Shown: positions 1 through 8,970 of the stretch, piece by piece
Position numbering within the stretch: the stretch's first letter is position 1
Layout of the letters: each line of letters starts with the position of its first letter
Source of the DNA: Pseudomonadota bacterium
Lineage (GTDB): Bacteria; Pseudomonadota; Alphaproteobacteria; Rhizobiales; Phreatobacteraceae
DNA length: 13,439 bases
Assembly (NCBI GenBank): GCA_023416965.1
Contig: JAEZGJ010000212.1
Coordinates: 1 to 13,439, forward strand
Direction of reading: 5' to 3'
The notes under the pieces: generated by a model
Seen by the model: only the letters and a program-made list of their open reading frames with translations
Told to the model about the DNA's origin: nothing
The model's database searches: none
Position numbers and translations under genes: made by a program

Positions 1-1594
1 CCTCATGCCGCGCGATCAGGCGGTTATGCGCCCACAGCAGCGCTTCCCCGTCGATATTTTCCTTCAGCAGCCCTTCGCGCATCATCAGGCCCAGATTCTT
101 GCGCGCGCGCCCCCAGGGCGCGTCCGCCGCCTTGTAGATGATGTGCCTGAGGTCGTTGAGGCGGCCGGGATTGGCCGGCTTGCCGTTCTGCAGCCAGTGC
201 TCGCGCGACTGCCCGCCCTTCCAGGCGCGCGTCGTGAAGCCGAGGATCTCCACCTTCACGCCGCAGCGCTCCAGCGTGCGCGCGAGAATGTCGGCGCAGG
301 TTGCCGCCACCGTGATGGGACGGCCGCGCATCGAGCCGGAATTGTCGAGCAGCAGCGTCACCACCGTGTCACGGAAATTGGTGTCGCTCTCCTGCTTGAA
401 GGAGAGCGCCGCCATCGGGTCCATGATGACGCGCGGCAGGCGGGCCGGATCGAGGATGCCCTCCTCGAGGTCGAAATTCCACGAACGGTTCTGCTGCGCC
501 ATCAGGCGGCGCTGCAGCCGGTTGGCGAGCCGCGAGACGACCGGGCCGAGATTGGAGAGCTGCTTGTCGAGATAGGCGCGCAGCCGGTCCAGCTCCTCCG
601 CGTCGCAGAGGTCGGGGGCGTCGACGATCTCGTCGAACTTGGCGGTGAAGGGCTTGTATTCCGGCCCCTTGCGCTCGGCGTTCTGGCTCTTCGGCCGCCA
701 CGGCTCGCTGGCGTCCTCGGCATCGCCCAGGTCGTTCTCGTCCGGCAGCTCGGCGGTTTCGGCGTCGGAGGCCTCCTGGGCGCCTTCCGGCGACTCGTCG
801 GCCATCTCCTCGGCATCCTCCATCTGCATGCCTTCGGAGGATTCCTCGTCCTGGCTGTCGGGGCTCTCACCCGATTCCGGGCTCTCCTGCTCCTGGCTGT
901 CGGAGCTGTCCTCGTCGTTGTCCTCGTCGGAGCGGCCCTGCTCGTCGCCCATGTCGAGCGAGGTGAGGAGGTCGCGCACCGCCTTTCCGAAGGCGCGCTG
1001 GTTGTTCTCGAGCCCGACGAGGGCCTCGAGGTTCTTGCCCGCCTTGCTCTCGATCGTGTCGCGCCAGAGGTCGACGATCTTGGCGGCCTGCGCCGGCGCC
1101 GCCTGTCCCGTGAGCTTCTCGCGCACCATCAGGGCGAGGGCATCCTCCAGCGGCGCGTCGGCCTTGTCGGTGATCTCCTCGTACTTGCCCATGCGGTGGT
1201 AATGGTCTTCCAGCCGCGCCGTGAGGTTTTGCGCGACGCCCGTCATGCGGTTGGAGCCGATCGCCTCGATCCGGGCGTTCTCCACCGCCTCGAAGACGGC
1301 GCGGGCCTGCTGCCCCTCGGGGATCATCGAGCGGTGGACCTTGGAATTGTGCACGGCGAGCTTCAGCGCCATGGCGTCGCCGTGGCCGCGCACGATCGCG
1401 GCGTCCTTAGGCGAAAGCTTGCGCGGCGGCTCGGGCAGGCGCGCCTTGTCACCCGCGAGGCCCGGCTTGTCGGCGGCATAGGTGACTTCGAGGTCGCGGC
1501 GGGCGATAGCGCGCATGCAGGAGGCGACGGAGCGCTTGAACGGCTCGGTCGGGCTCTCCTTTGTGTTCGGCTTGGCCTTGGAATTGGAGCTCAC
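1..1594 (-). CDS. cobT: Cobaltochelatase subunit CobT (partial, C-terminus beyond window)
   Basis: CobT forms a ring with CobS that drives ATP-dependent cobalt insertion into hydrogenobyrinic acid a,c-diamide on CobN, a cytoplasmic step of aerobic cobalamin synthesis. The visible 531 residues show the family layout: a helical N-terminal part (about 1-215), a very acidic Asp/Glu/Ser-rich linker (about 215-297), and the start of a von Willebrand A domain whose MIDAS motif DNSGS gives metal ligands D417, S419 and S421. Full-length CobT is about 600-640 residues, so roughly 100 are missing at the left edge; no stop is seen. The GTG start is preferred because it overlaps the upstream acetyltransferase stop as GTGA and has an AAGGA-type ribosome site just before it. 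Co-translation with that gene is likely. The family call is very safe. Confidence 0.96.
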   Translation of the reverse strand, partial: MSSNSKAKPNTKESPTEPFKRSVASCMRAIARRDLEVTYAADKPGLAGDKARLPEPPRKLSPKDAAIVRGHGDAMALKLAVHNSKVHRSMIPEGQQARAVFEAVENARIEAIGSNRMTGVAQNLTARLEDHYHRMGKYEEITDKADAPLEDALALMVREKLTGQAAPAQAAKIVDLWRDTIESKAGKNLEALVGLENNQRAFGKAVRDLLTSLDMGDEQGRSDEDNDEDSSDSQEQESPESGESPDSQDEESSEGMQMEDAEEMADESPEGAQEASDAETAELPDENDLGDAEDASEPWRPKSQNAERKGPEYKPFTAKFDEIVDAPDLCDAEELDRLRAYLDKQLSNLGPVVSRLANRLQRRLMAQQNRSWNFDLEEGILDPARLPRVIMDPMAALSFKQESDTNFRDTVVTLLLDNSGSMRGRPITVAATCADILARTLERCGVKVEILGFTTRAWKGGQSREHWLQNGKPANPGRLNDLRHIIYKAADAPWGRARKNLGLMMREGLLKENIDGEALLWAHNRLIARHE

Positions 1595-2037
1595 GAAAGA
1601 TCCTTTTTCAGCCAGATGCGGCGGTGCCCGGGCGGAAAATCGCCGAGCTCGCCGAAAACCTCATATCCCAGCTTCTGGTAGAAGCCGTCGCCCTGGAACG
1701 AGAACGTGTCGAGATAGACATGGCGTGCGCCACGCTTCGCCGCCACCGCCTCGGCCCTGGCCATCAGCTCCGTGCCGAGACCGGTGCCGCGCAGGGCCTC
1801 GTCGAGCCATACGAGCTCGATGAAGCACCAGTTCCACAGCGTATAGCCGACGACGCCGCCGTTGATCGTGCCGGCCTCGTCACGCACCGAGACGGCGAAG
1901 CGCTTCCACTTCGAGGGTCCCGCCTTCGCCGCGTTGTAGGCGACGAGGCCCTTGACCACGGCGCGCGCCGTCTCGGCGACGCGGCTGTCTTCGGCGATGC
2001 GGAGGCCGGCCTTCGATGTCTTCGACGGGCCGGCCAT
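1591..2037 (-). CDS. GNAT-family N-acetyltransferase between cobS and cobT
   Basis: This 148-residue protein is a single GNAT domain. The acetyl-CoA pyrophosphate-binding motif is RGTGLG at residues 83-88, following a beta strand with the typical ELVWL pattern. The C-terminal YxKLGYE stretch (about 120-126) is the usual GNAT beta6-alpha4 end. It should transfer an acetyl group from acetyl-CoA to an amine, but the substrate cannot be read from sequence. It starts 19 bases after the cobS stop with a GAGG ribosome site, and its TGA overlaps the cobT GTG by four bases, so it is very likely translated in one operon with the chelatase genes. No acetylation step is known in cobalt insertion. It may be a passenger, a modifier of CobS or CobT, or a detoxifying enzyme. 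Confidence 0.9.
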   Translation of the reverse strand: MAGPSKTSKAGLRIAEDSRVAETARAVVKGLVAYNAAKAGPSKWKRFAVSVRDEAGTINGGVVGYTLWNWCFIELVWLDEALRGTGLGTELMARAEAVAAKRGARHVYLDTFSFQGDGFYQKLGYEVFGELGDFPPGHRRIWLKKDLS

Positions 2038-2056
2038 AGGGTTTCCCTCGCCTGCC

Positions 2057-3046
2057 TCAGCTCAGCGCCACGTTGACGGCGCTTTCCGGCAATTCCTGGC
2101 CGAAGCAGCGCTGGTAGAACTCGGCGACCAGGGTGCGCTCCAACTCGTCGCACTTGTTCAGGAAGGTGAGCCGGAAGGCGAAGCCGATATCCTTGAAGAT
2201 GTCGGCGTTCTCGGCCCAGGTCAGCACGGTGCGCGGGCTCATGACGGTGGAGAGGTCGCCGTTCATGAAGGCGTTGCGGGTGAGGTCCGCCACGCGCACC
2301 ATCTTGTTCACCTGGTCGCGGCCCTCGGCGGTCTTGGCGAAGTTCTTCGCCTTGGCGAGGATGATGCCGACTTCGTTGTCGTGCGGCAGGTAGTTCAGCG
2401 TGGTGACGATGGACCAGCGGTCCATCTGCGCCTGGTTGATCTGCTGCGTGCCGTGATAGAGGCCCGTCGTGTCGCCGAGGCCGACCGTGTTGGCCGTGGC
2501 GAAGAGGCGGAAGGCGGGGTGAGGACGGATGACGCGGCTCTGGTCGAGCAGCGTCAGGCGGCCCGAGGATTCCAGCACGCGCTGGATGACGAACATCACG
2601 TCCGGACGGCCGGCATCGTACTCGTCGAAGACCAGCGCGACATTGTGCTGGTAGGCCCAGGGCAGGATGCCGTCGCGGAACTCGGTGATCTGCTTGCCGT
2701 CCTTCAGCACGATCGCATCCTTGCCGACGAGATCGATGCGGGAGACGTGGCTGTCGAGGTTGACGCGGATGCAGGGCCAGTTGAGGCGGGCCGCCACCTG
2801 TTCGATATGGGTCGACTTGCCGGTGCCGTGATAGCCCGAGACCATCACGCGGCGGTTGAAGGCGAAGCCCGCCAGGATCGCCAGCGTCGTCGGCTTGTCG
2901 AACAGATAGTCCTGGTCGAGATCCGGCACATGATCACCGCCGGCGGAATAGGCCGGAACCTGCATGTCGGAATCGATGCCGAACGTCTGGCGCACGGAAA
3001 CGGTCGTATCCGGGAGCCCGGACACATTGTCAGTCTGCACTGTCAC
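2057..3046 (-). CDS. cobS: Cobaltochelatase subunit CobS (AAA+ ATPase)
   Basis: CobS is the MoxR-type AAA+ ATPase of aerobic cobaltochelatase. It stacks with CobT and powers cobalt insertion by CobN. The 329-residue product has Walker A GYHGTGKST at 71-79, Walker B ending in D141-E142 (VALVFDEYD), and a following segment with the ATAN sensor motif. Length fits the family (about 325-330). The reading frame is open upstream to an ATG at 3085, but I chose GTG at 3046 because a perfect GGAGG lies seven bases before it and the protein then begins at the usual CobS N-terminus. The J-domain gene lies 154 bases upstream and the acetyltransferase 19 bases downstream, all on one strand. Confidence 0.96.
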   Translation of the reverse strand: MTVQTDNVSGLPDTTVSVRQTFGIDSDMQVPAYSAGGDHVPDLDQDYLFDKPTTLAILAGFAFNRRVMVSGYHGTGKSTHIEQVAARLNWPCIRVNLDSHVSRIDLVGKDAIVLKDGKQITEFRDGILPWAYQHNVALVFDEYDAGRPDVMFVIQRVLESSGRLTLLDQSRVIRPHPAFRLFATANTVGLGDTTGLYHGTQQINQAQMDRWSIVTTLNYLPHDNEVGIILAKAKNFAKTAEGRDQVNKMVRVADLTRNAFMNGDLSTVMSPRTVLTWAENADIFKDIGFAFRLTFLNKCDELERTLVAEFYQRCFGQELPESAVNVALS

Positions 3047-3053
3047 GAAAGAA

Positions 3054-3058
3054 CCTCC
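3054..3058 (-). promoter_or_regulatory. Ribosome binding site deciding the cobS GTG start
   Basis: On the minus strand the sequence reads GGAGG, then seven bases, then GTG. This consensus site fixes the start at 3046 instead of the upstream in-frame ATG at 3085, which would place the ribosome site inside the coding region. Confidence 0.75.
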
Positions 3059-3166
3059 GATGCCGCGTTCGGCGCAGCGAGCCAAATCCTCATGATGGCG
3101 GCGACCTTACCAGATCGCATCCAAAGCCCGGAAGGGTGCCCTTCGCGGGAATGCCATTCGAAATTC

Positions 3167-3181
3167 TGATGCGTCGCATCA
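3167..3181. repeat. Short perfect inverted repeat between J-domain gene and cobS
   Basis: The sequence is TGATGCG, one base, CGCATCA: a 7+1+7 perfect palindrome lying 20 bases past the stop of the J-domain gene. A second small inverted repeat, GAAGGG-TG-CCCTTC, sits at 3131-3144. Neither is followed by a T-run on the minus strand, so an intrinsic terminator is not convincing. The first could be a protein-binding site upstream of cobS or a processing hairpin. I found no clear promoter for cobS here. Confidence 0.4.
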
Positions 3182-3200
3182 TGGCGCCGACCGGATGGGG

Positions 3201-3830
3201 TCAGCAGAAGCCGACGGATTTCAGGTAGTTGTAGGCCTGGATGATCTCGCGAAGCTTGTCCTCGCGGGAGCGGTCGCCGCCATTAGCGTCCGGATGCATG
3301 CGTTTGGCGAGCTCCTTGAACCGCGCCTTGATCTCTGCGGCGGTGGCATGGATGTCGAGATTGAGGGCGTCTAGGGCCTTGCGCTCGGCGTTGCGGATCA
3401 TCCGCCCCTCGGGTTCGGCGCGCTCGCTCGCCTGCCGCCATTCGGCGCCGTCGAACATGCCGAAGGGGTCGGCCGCCTTGCGCGGGTCGAAATGGGGCCT
3501 CGGCTCCTCGCGCCGCCCGGACTTCGTCCAGGAATTGACGCCCATGCTCCAGGTCGGCCGGTGGCCGGTGAGCGCGTCCTTCTGATAGGCGGCCACGGCG
3601 GCGTCGTTCATGCCGGCGAAATAATTGTAGCTGGCGTTGTATTCCTTGACGTGGTCGAGGCAGAACCAGACGAACTCGCCCTCGCGGTCGCGGCCGAGCG
3701 GCGCCCGGTGGGTCGCCTCGCAGGGGCAGCCGTTGAACCCGCAGACGCGCGCACCCGGCCGGGCGCGGGCGCGCCGGTCGTCCTCGGGCTTGACCCGGAT
3801 GCGGTCGAAATAGGGCGAGTCGATCTTCAT
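3201..3830 (-). CDS. J-domain (DnaJ-like) protein with N-terminal Cys/His cluster
   Basis: The 209-residue protein ends in a J domain (about 150-209) with the invariant HPD at 179-181, the tripeptide that stimulates DnaK ATPase. It is therefore likely a specialised Hsp70 co-chaperone. The N-terminal half carries C30, C35, C37, H41, C57 and H60, spaced like a zinc-binding or metal-cluster site. There is no Gly/Phe region and no DnaJ zinc finger, so it is not general DnaJ. The reading frame extends further upstream, but ATG at 3830 has an AGGA ribosome site and gives the N-terminus MKIDSPYFD that I associate with this family. Family members commonly sit beside cobS and cobT in Hyphomicrobiales, which suggests but does not prove a role with the chelatase ring. 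Confidence 0.88.
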   Translation of the reverse strand: MKIDSPYFDRIRVKPEDDRRARARPGARVCGFNGCPCEATHRAPLGRDREGEFVWFCLDHVKEYNASYNYFAGMNDAAVAAYQKDALTGHRPTWSMGVNSWTKSGRREEPRPHFDPRKAADPFGMFDGAEWRQASERAEPEGRMIRNAERKALDALNLDIHATAAEIKARFKELAKRMHPDANGGDRSREDKLREIIQAYNYLKSVGFC

Positions 3831-3854
3831 GAGGTCCTGCGAAGCAGAGGGCCA

Positions 3855-3883
3855 ATTATGGGGACGCGGACCTGCCGCGGCAA
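3855..3883 (-). promoter_or_regulatory. Candidate sigma-70 promoter for the J-domain gene
   Basis: Reading the minus strand, TTGCCG (3883-3878) and CATAAT (3860-3855) are separated by exactly 17 bases and match the -35 and -10 consensus at 4 of 6 and 5 of 6 positions. Transcription would start near 3848, giving a leader of under 20 bases before ATG 3830. This could be the promoter for the whole J-cobS-acetyltransferase-cobT run. Confidence 0.45.
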
Positions 3884-3988
3884 GGCGAGCGGCCGGGCAG
3901 GGGGCCTCCGCCCGCCGCCCTTGACCGGAGGCGACGGCGCTGCGAAGGCTCGCGGCACATGCCACCTGCCGTTCGGGAATTTGCCGTC

Positions 3989-4597
3989 ATGTCCATGACC
4001 CTGCACTCCTCCGCCCTCTCTCCCTTCGGCCGCAAGGTGAAGCTGGCCCTGCACCACCTCGGCCTCATGGGTGACGTGACCGTGGTGACGACGGATACGA
4101 TGAACGCGGAGGATCCGATCCGCAGGACCAACCCGCTCGGCAAGATTCCCGCCCTCGTCCTCGAAGGCGGCACGGTGGTCTATGACAGCCGCGTCATCCT
4201 CGAACAGCTCGACCTCGCGGCCGGCGGCGGCAAAATCCTTCCCGCCGAGCCGAAGGCGCGTATCGCCGCGCTCACCCTCCAGGCGCTGGCCGACGGCATC
4301 ATGGATGCCCTCATCCTCACCCGCTACGAGGTGATGTTCCACGACGAGGCGGCGCGCTCGGAAAAATGGTTCGCCCACCAGCGCGGCAAGGTCGAGCGCG
4401 CCATGGCCGCCCTCGAGGCCGCGCCGCCGGCGCTGGACATCCATGTCGGCACGATCACCCTGGCCTGCGCCCTCGGCTACCAGGACATCCGCTTCGAGGG
4501 CACCTGGCGCAAGAGCCATCCGAAGCTCGTCGCCTGGCTCGATGCCTTCATCGCCCGTATGCCCGTGGCCTGGGCCGAGACGACGCCGAAGACCTGA
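3989..4597 (+). CDS. Glutathione S-transferase family protein
   Basis: The product (202 residues) has a thioredoxin-fold N-terminal domain followed by an all-helical C-terminal domain. Landmarks are SPFGRKV at 11-17 (active-site loop where Ser or Cys contacts glutathione), NPLGKIPAL with the cis-proline at P54, and DSRVI at 66-70, the usual glutathione gamma-glutamyl contact region. It should be cytoplasmic, and its substrate is unknown. There is a choice of starts at 3959, 3989 and 3995. I prefer 3989, which has a weak GGGA ten bases upstream and gives a normal GST N-terminus. A CTTGAC at 3920-3925 could be a -35 element, but no good -10 follows. It is divergent from the J-domain gene and its stop lies four bases from the convergent ccmB stop. 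Confidence 0.88.
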   Translation: MSMTLHSSALSPFGRKVKLALHHLGLMGDVTVVTTDTMNAEDPIRRTNPLGKIPALVLEGGTVVYDSRVILEQLDLAAGGGKILPAEPKARIAALTLQALADGIMDALILTRYEVMFHDEAARSEKWFAHQRGKVERAMAALEAAPPALDIHVGTITLACALGYQDIRFEGTWRKSHPKLVAWLDAFIARMPVAWAETTPKT

Positions 4598-4601
4598 GGT
4601 C

Positions 4602-5273
4602 CTATTCGAGGCCGAAGCGCAAGGCCGCCGCCGCGGCGATCGGCCCGAGCACCAGGCTGACCAGCGACAGTGCGACGAGGATGGTGAAGGGCTGGCCGAA
4701 GGGCAGCGGCCCGACGATGGCGGCGTTCGTCGCCGCCACCCCGAAGATCAGCACCGGGATGGTCAGCGGCAGGACGAGAATGGCCATCAGCAGGCCGCCG
4801 CGGCGCAGCGCCACCGAGAGCGCCGCCCCCACCGCCCCGATGAGGCTGAGCGCCGGCGTGCCGGCGGCAAGCGTCAGCGCGACGGCGCCCATGGCCTCCG
4901 GCGGCACGTTGAGGAAGAGGCCGAGGAGGGGCGCCGCGGCTACCAGCGGCAGGCCCGTGGCGAGCCAGTGGGCGGCCGCCTTGGCGGCGATGACCAGGGG
5001 CAGGGGCGTCGGCGCCATCATCATCAGGTCGAGCGAGCCGTCGTCGGCATCGGCCTGGAACAGCCGGTCGAGGCCGAGGAGCGTCGCCAGCAACGCGCCG
5101 ATCCACAGGATGGCCGGGCCGATCCGGGCGAGCAGGTTCATGTCCGGTCCCACACCGAAGGGGACGATGGTGACCACCGCGAGGAAGAAGACGACGCCGA
5201 CCATGGCGCCGCCGCCGATGCGCATGGCGAGCGTCAGGTCGCGGCGGAAGATGGCGGCGAGAGGTCCGCTCAT
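4602..5273 (-). CDS. ccmB: Haem exporter protein CcmB
   Basis: CcmB is the membrane subunit of the CcmABCD complex, which works with CcmC to load haem onto the chaperone CcmE for system I cytochrome c maturation. The 223-residue protein matches the family length (about 220). It opens with a short cytoplasmic stretch containing FRRDLTLA, then six hydrophobic segments, and has the conserved LFQADADDGSLDLM loop around residues 70-83. ATG at 5273 overlaps the ccmA stop as ATGA, so the two are translationally coupled. The gene ends on TAG four bases from the convergent GST gene. ccmC, ccmD and ccmE are not in the window. No terminator is visible in the four-base gap. Confidence 0.95.
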   Translation of the reverse strand: MSGPLAAIFRRDLTLAMRIGGGAMVGVVFFLAVVTIVPFGVGPDMNLLARIGPAILWIGALLATLLGLDRLFQADADDGSLDLMMMAPTPLPLVIAAKAAAHWLATGLPLVAAAPLLGLFLNVPPEAMGAVALTLAAGTPALSLIGAVGAALSVALRRGGLLMAILVLPLTIPVLIFGVAATNAAIVGPLPFGQPFTILVALSLVSLVLGPIAAAAALRFGLE

Positions 5274-5875
5274 GCCGCCCGTCCGATGGCGAGTTCCCGC
5301 GTCGGCAGGCCGAGCGGCCCGTGGGTCGCCGCGATGACGAGGCCGCCGGCTGCCACATGCTCGGCCATGATGCCCGCGAGGACCTTCTGGCTGGCGACGT
5401 CGAGCGCCGCCGTCGGCTCGTCGAGCAGCCAGATCGGCCGGGCGACGGTTAAGAGGCGCGCCAGCGCCAGCCGCCGCCGCTGTCCGGCGGAGAGATAGCC
5501 CGCGGGAAGCGCGGCGAGATGGCCGATGCCGAGCCGGTCCATGGCGTCCTGCGGATCCTGTCCGCCGCCGCCGAGATAATCCGTCCAGAAGGCGAGATTC
5601 TCGGCCACCGTCAGAGATCCCTTGAAGGCGTCCTGGTGGCCGCAATAGTGGCAGTGCTCGCCGAGGCTCGCCTCGGGATCGCCGCCCTCGAGGTTCAGCC
5701 TGCCGCTCTCGATGCGCACGAGGCCCGCGAGGAGGCGCAGGAGGCTCGACTTCCCCGCCCCGTTCGGGCCCGTGACCTGCACCGCCTCGCCCGCGGCGAT
5801 GGAAAAGTCGAGACCGGCGAAAACGATTCGCCCGCCGCGCTGGCAGGTCAGGGCATGGGCGGTCAGGCGCATCAT
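5270..5875 (-). CDS. ccmA: Haem exporter ATP-binding protein CcmA
   Basis: CcmA is the ABC ATPase that drives release of haem-loaded CcmE from CcmC/D in cytochrome c maturation. The 201-residue product has Walker A GPNGAGKSS at 36-44, a degenerate signature LSAGQ at 128-132 (Ala for the usual second Gly is common in CcmA), Walker B ending D152-E153, and the switch histidine H185. Length fits the family. Translation can start at either of two tandem ATGs (5875 or 5872); I list the first, which has AGGA eight bases before it. It overlaps ccmB by four bases and is divergent from acnA, a pairing seen in several Hyphomicrobiales. Cytoplasmic face of the inner membrane. Confidence 0.95.
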   Translation of the reverse strand: MMRLTAHALTCQRGGRIVFAGLDFSIAAGEAVQVTGPNGAGKSSLLRLLAGLVRIESGRLNLEGGDPEASLGEHCHYCGHQDAFKGSLTVAENLAFWTDYLGGGGQDPQDAMDRLGIGHLAALPAGYLSAGQRRRLALARLLTVARPIWLLDEPTAALDVASQKVLAGIMAEHVAAGGLVIAATHGPLGLPTRELAIGRAA

Positions 5876-6057
5876 GCCGCATTCCTAACCGACGAAAGGG
5901 TAACCTGCGAGAGGCGATAAGCGCTTCTAACCATATGGCGGGCTGATTGGAATCCCTCTATAACGCCGCCGATCGGCCGCCGCGTCTCATGCGTCTTCTC
6001 TGGGCCCAGGGTTTTAGGGCGCGACGTCGGCCTCCAGAACGAGGGGATCATCGACAC
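5876..6057. promoter_or_regulatory. Divergent ccmA / acnA control region
   Basis: These 182 bases must carry promoters for both genes. For acnA, TATAAC at 5959-5964 matches the -10 consensus at 5 of 6, but no good -35 lies at the right distance, and GAGGGG about ten bases before ATG 6058 is the ribosome site. The ccmA side holds three TAACC copies (5886, 5901, 5928; two are CTAACC) and an 8-base palindrome AAGCGCTT at 5919-5926. The repeats could bind a regulator, but their spacing (15 and 27 bases) is irregular. No gene is seen here. Confidence 0.4.
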
Positions 6058-8778
<2,721 letters not shown>

Positions 8779-8809
8779 TGGTGGAGGCCACCTTCTCGAC
8801 GTGACGACG

Positions 8810-8845
8810 ACGGCGGCTTGGCAAGCGCCGGGCCGCCGTTATGCT
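8810..8845 (+). promoter_or_regulatory. Hairpin with an embedded promoter-like pair after acnA
   Basis: ACGGCGGC (8810-8817) pairs perfectly with GCCGCCGT (8832-8839), and inside the 14-base loop GGC (8820-8822) can pair with GCC (8827-8829). This may end acnA transcription, although only TT follows. The same bases contain TTGGCA (8818-8823; 5 of 6 to the -35 consensus), then 16 bases, then TATGCT (8840-8845; 4 of 6 to the -10), so it may instead or also be the promoter of the DUF1223 gene. A smaller GGTGG-AGG-CCACC hairpin lies directly after the acnA stop. Confidence 0.4.
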
Positions 8846-8858
8846 GTGAACCGGGGGG

Positions 8859-8895
8859 CTCACGGCCGTTTGCACGGTTTTCACCCAACCGTGAG
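8859..8895 (+). other. Leader with two mutually exclusive stem-loops
   Basis: Two perfect 7-bp stems overlap: CTCACGG (8859-8865) with CCGTGAG (8889-8895), and CACGGTT (8873-8879) with AACCGTG (8887-8893, seven-base loop). They share the 3' arm, so only one can form. If the promoter at 8818-8845 is real, this lies in the untranslated leader of the DUF1223 gene. A control function is a guess. Confidence 0.3.
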
Positions 8896-8970
8896 TGGCG
8901 GTGAGAGGTGCCGCGGGCGTAAACAGCGCTCGCGGGACCGGACGGGTCCCCGAAATCGGGGCGGATTCCG

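Noticed and set aside
215..1000. Possible simple repeat in the GAG/TCC-rich stretch within cobT
   Set aside because: It encodes the acidic Asp/Glu/Ser linker normal for CobT; the codons are mixed and not a tandem DNA repeat.
5..1681. A 558-codon plus-strand open frame opposite cobT
   Set aside because: Its product is low-complexity Arg/Leu/Gly/Val-rich sequence mirroring the cobT codon bias, while the opposite strand gives a clear CobT with a MIDAS motif. It is a high-GC antisense artefact.
1952..3169. A 405-codon plus-strand frame opposite cobS
   Set aside because: Mirror of the CobS frame; the CobS strand has Walker motifs and a consensus ribosome site.
3047..3200. Cobalamin riboswitch upstream of cobS
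   Set aside because: The gap of about 154 bases shows no B12-box-like conserved core that I can recognise and is short for one.
3831..3965. N-terminal extension of the J-domain protein
   Set aside because: The extension is Ala/Arg-rich, spans the likely promoter at 3855-3883, and ATG 3830 has a ribosome site.
5947..6057. An upstream start that would add 37 residues to aconitase
   Set aside because: The added residues do not resemble aconitase N-termini and the GAGGGG ribosome site precedes ATG 6058.
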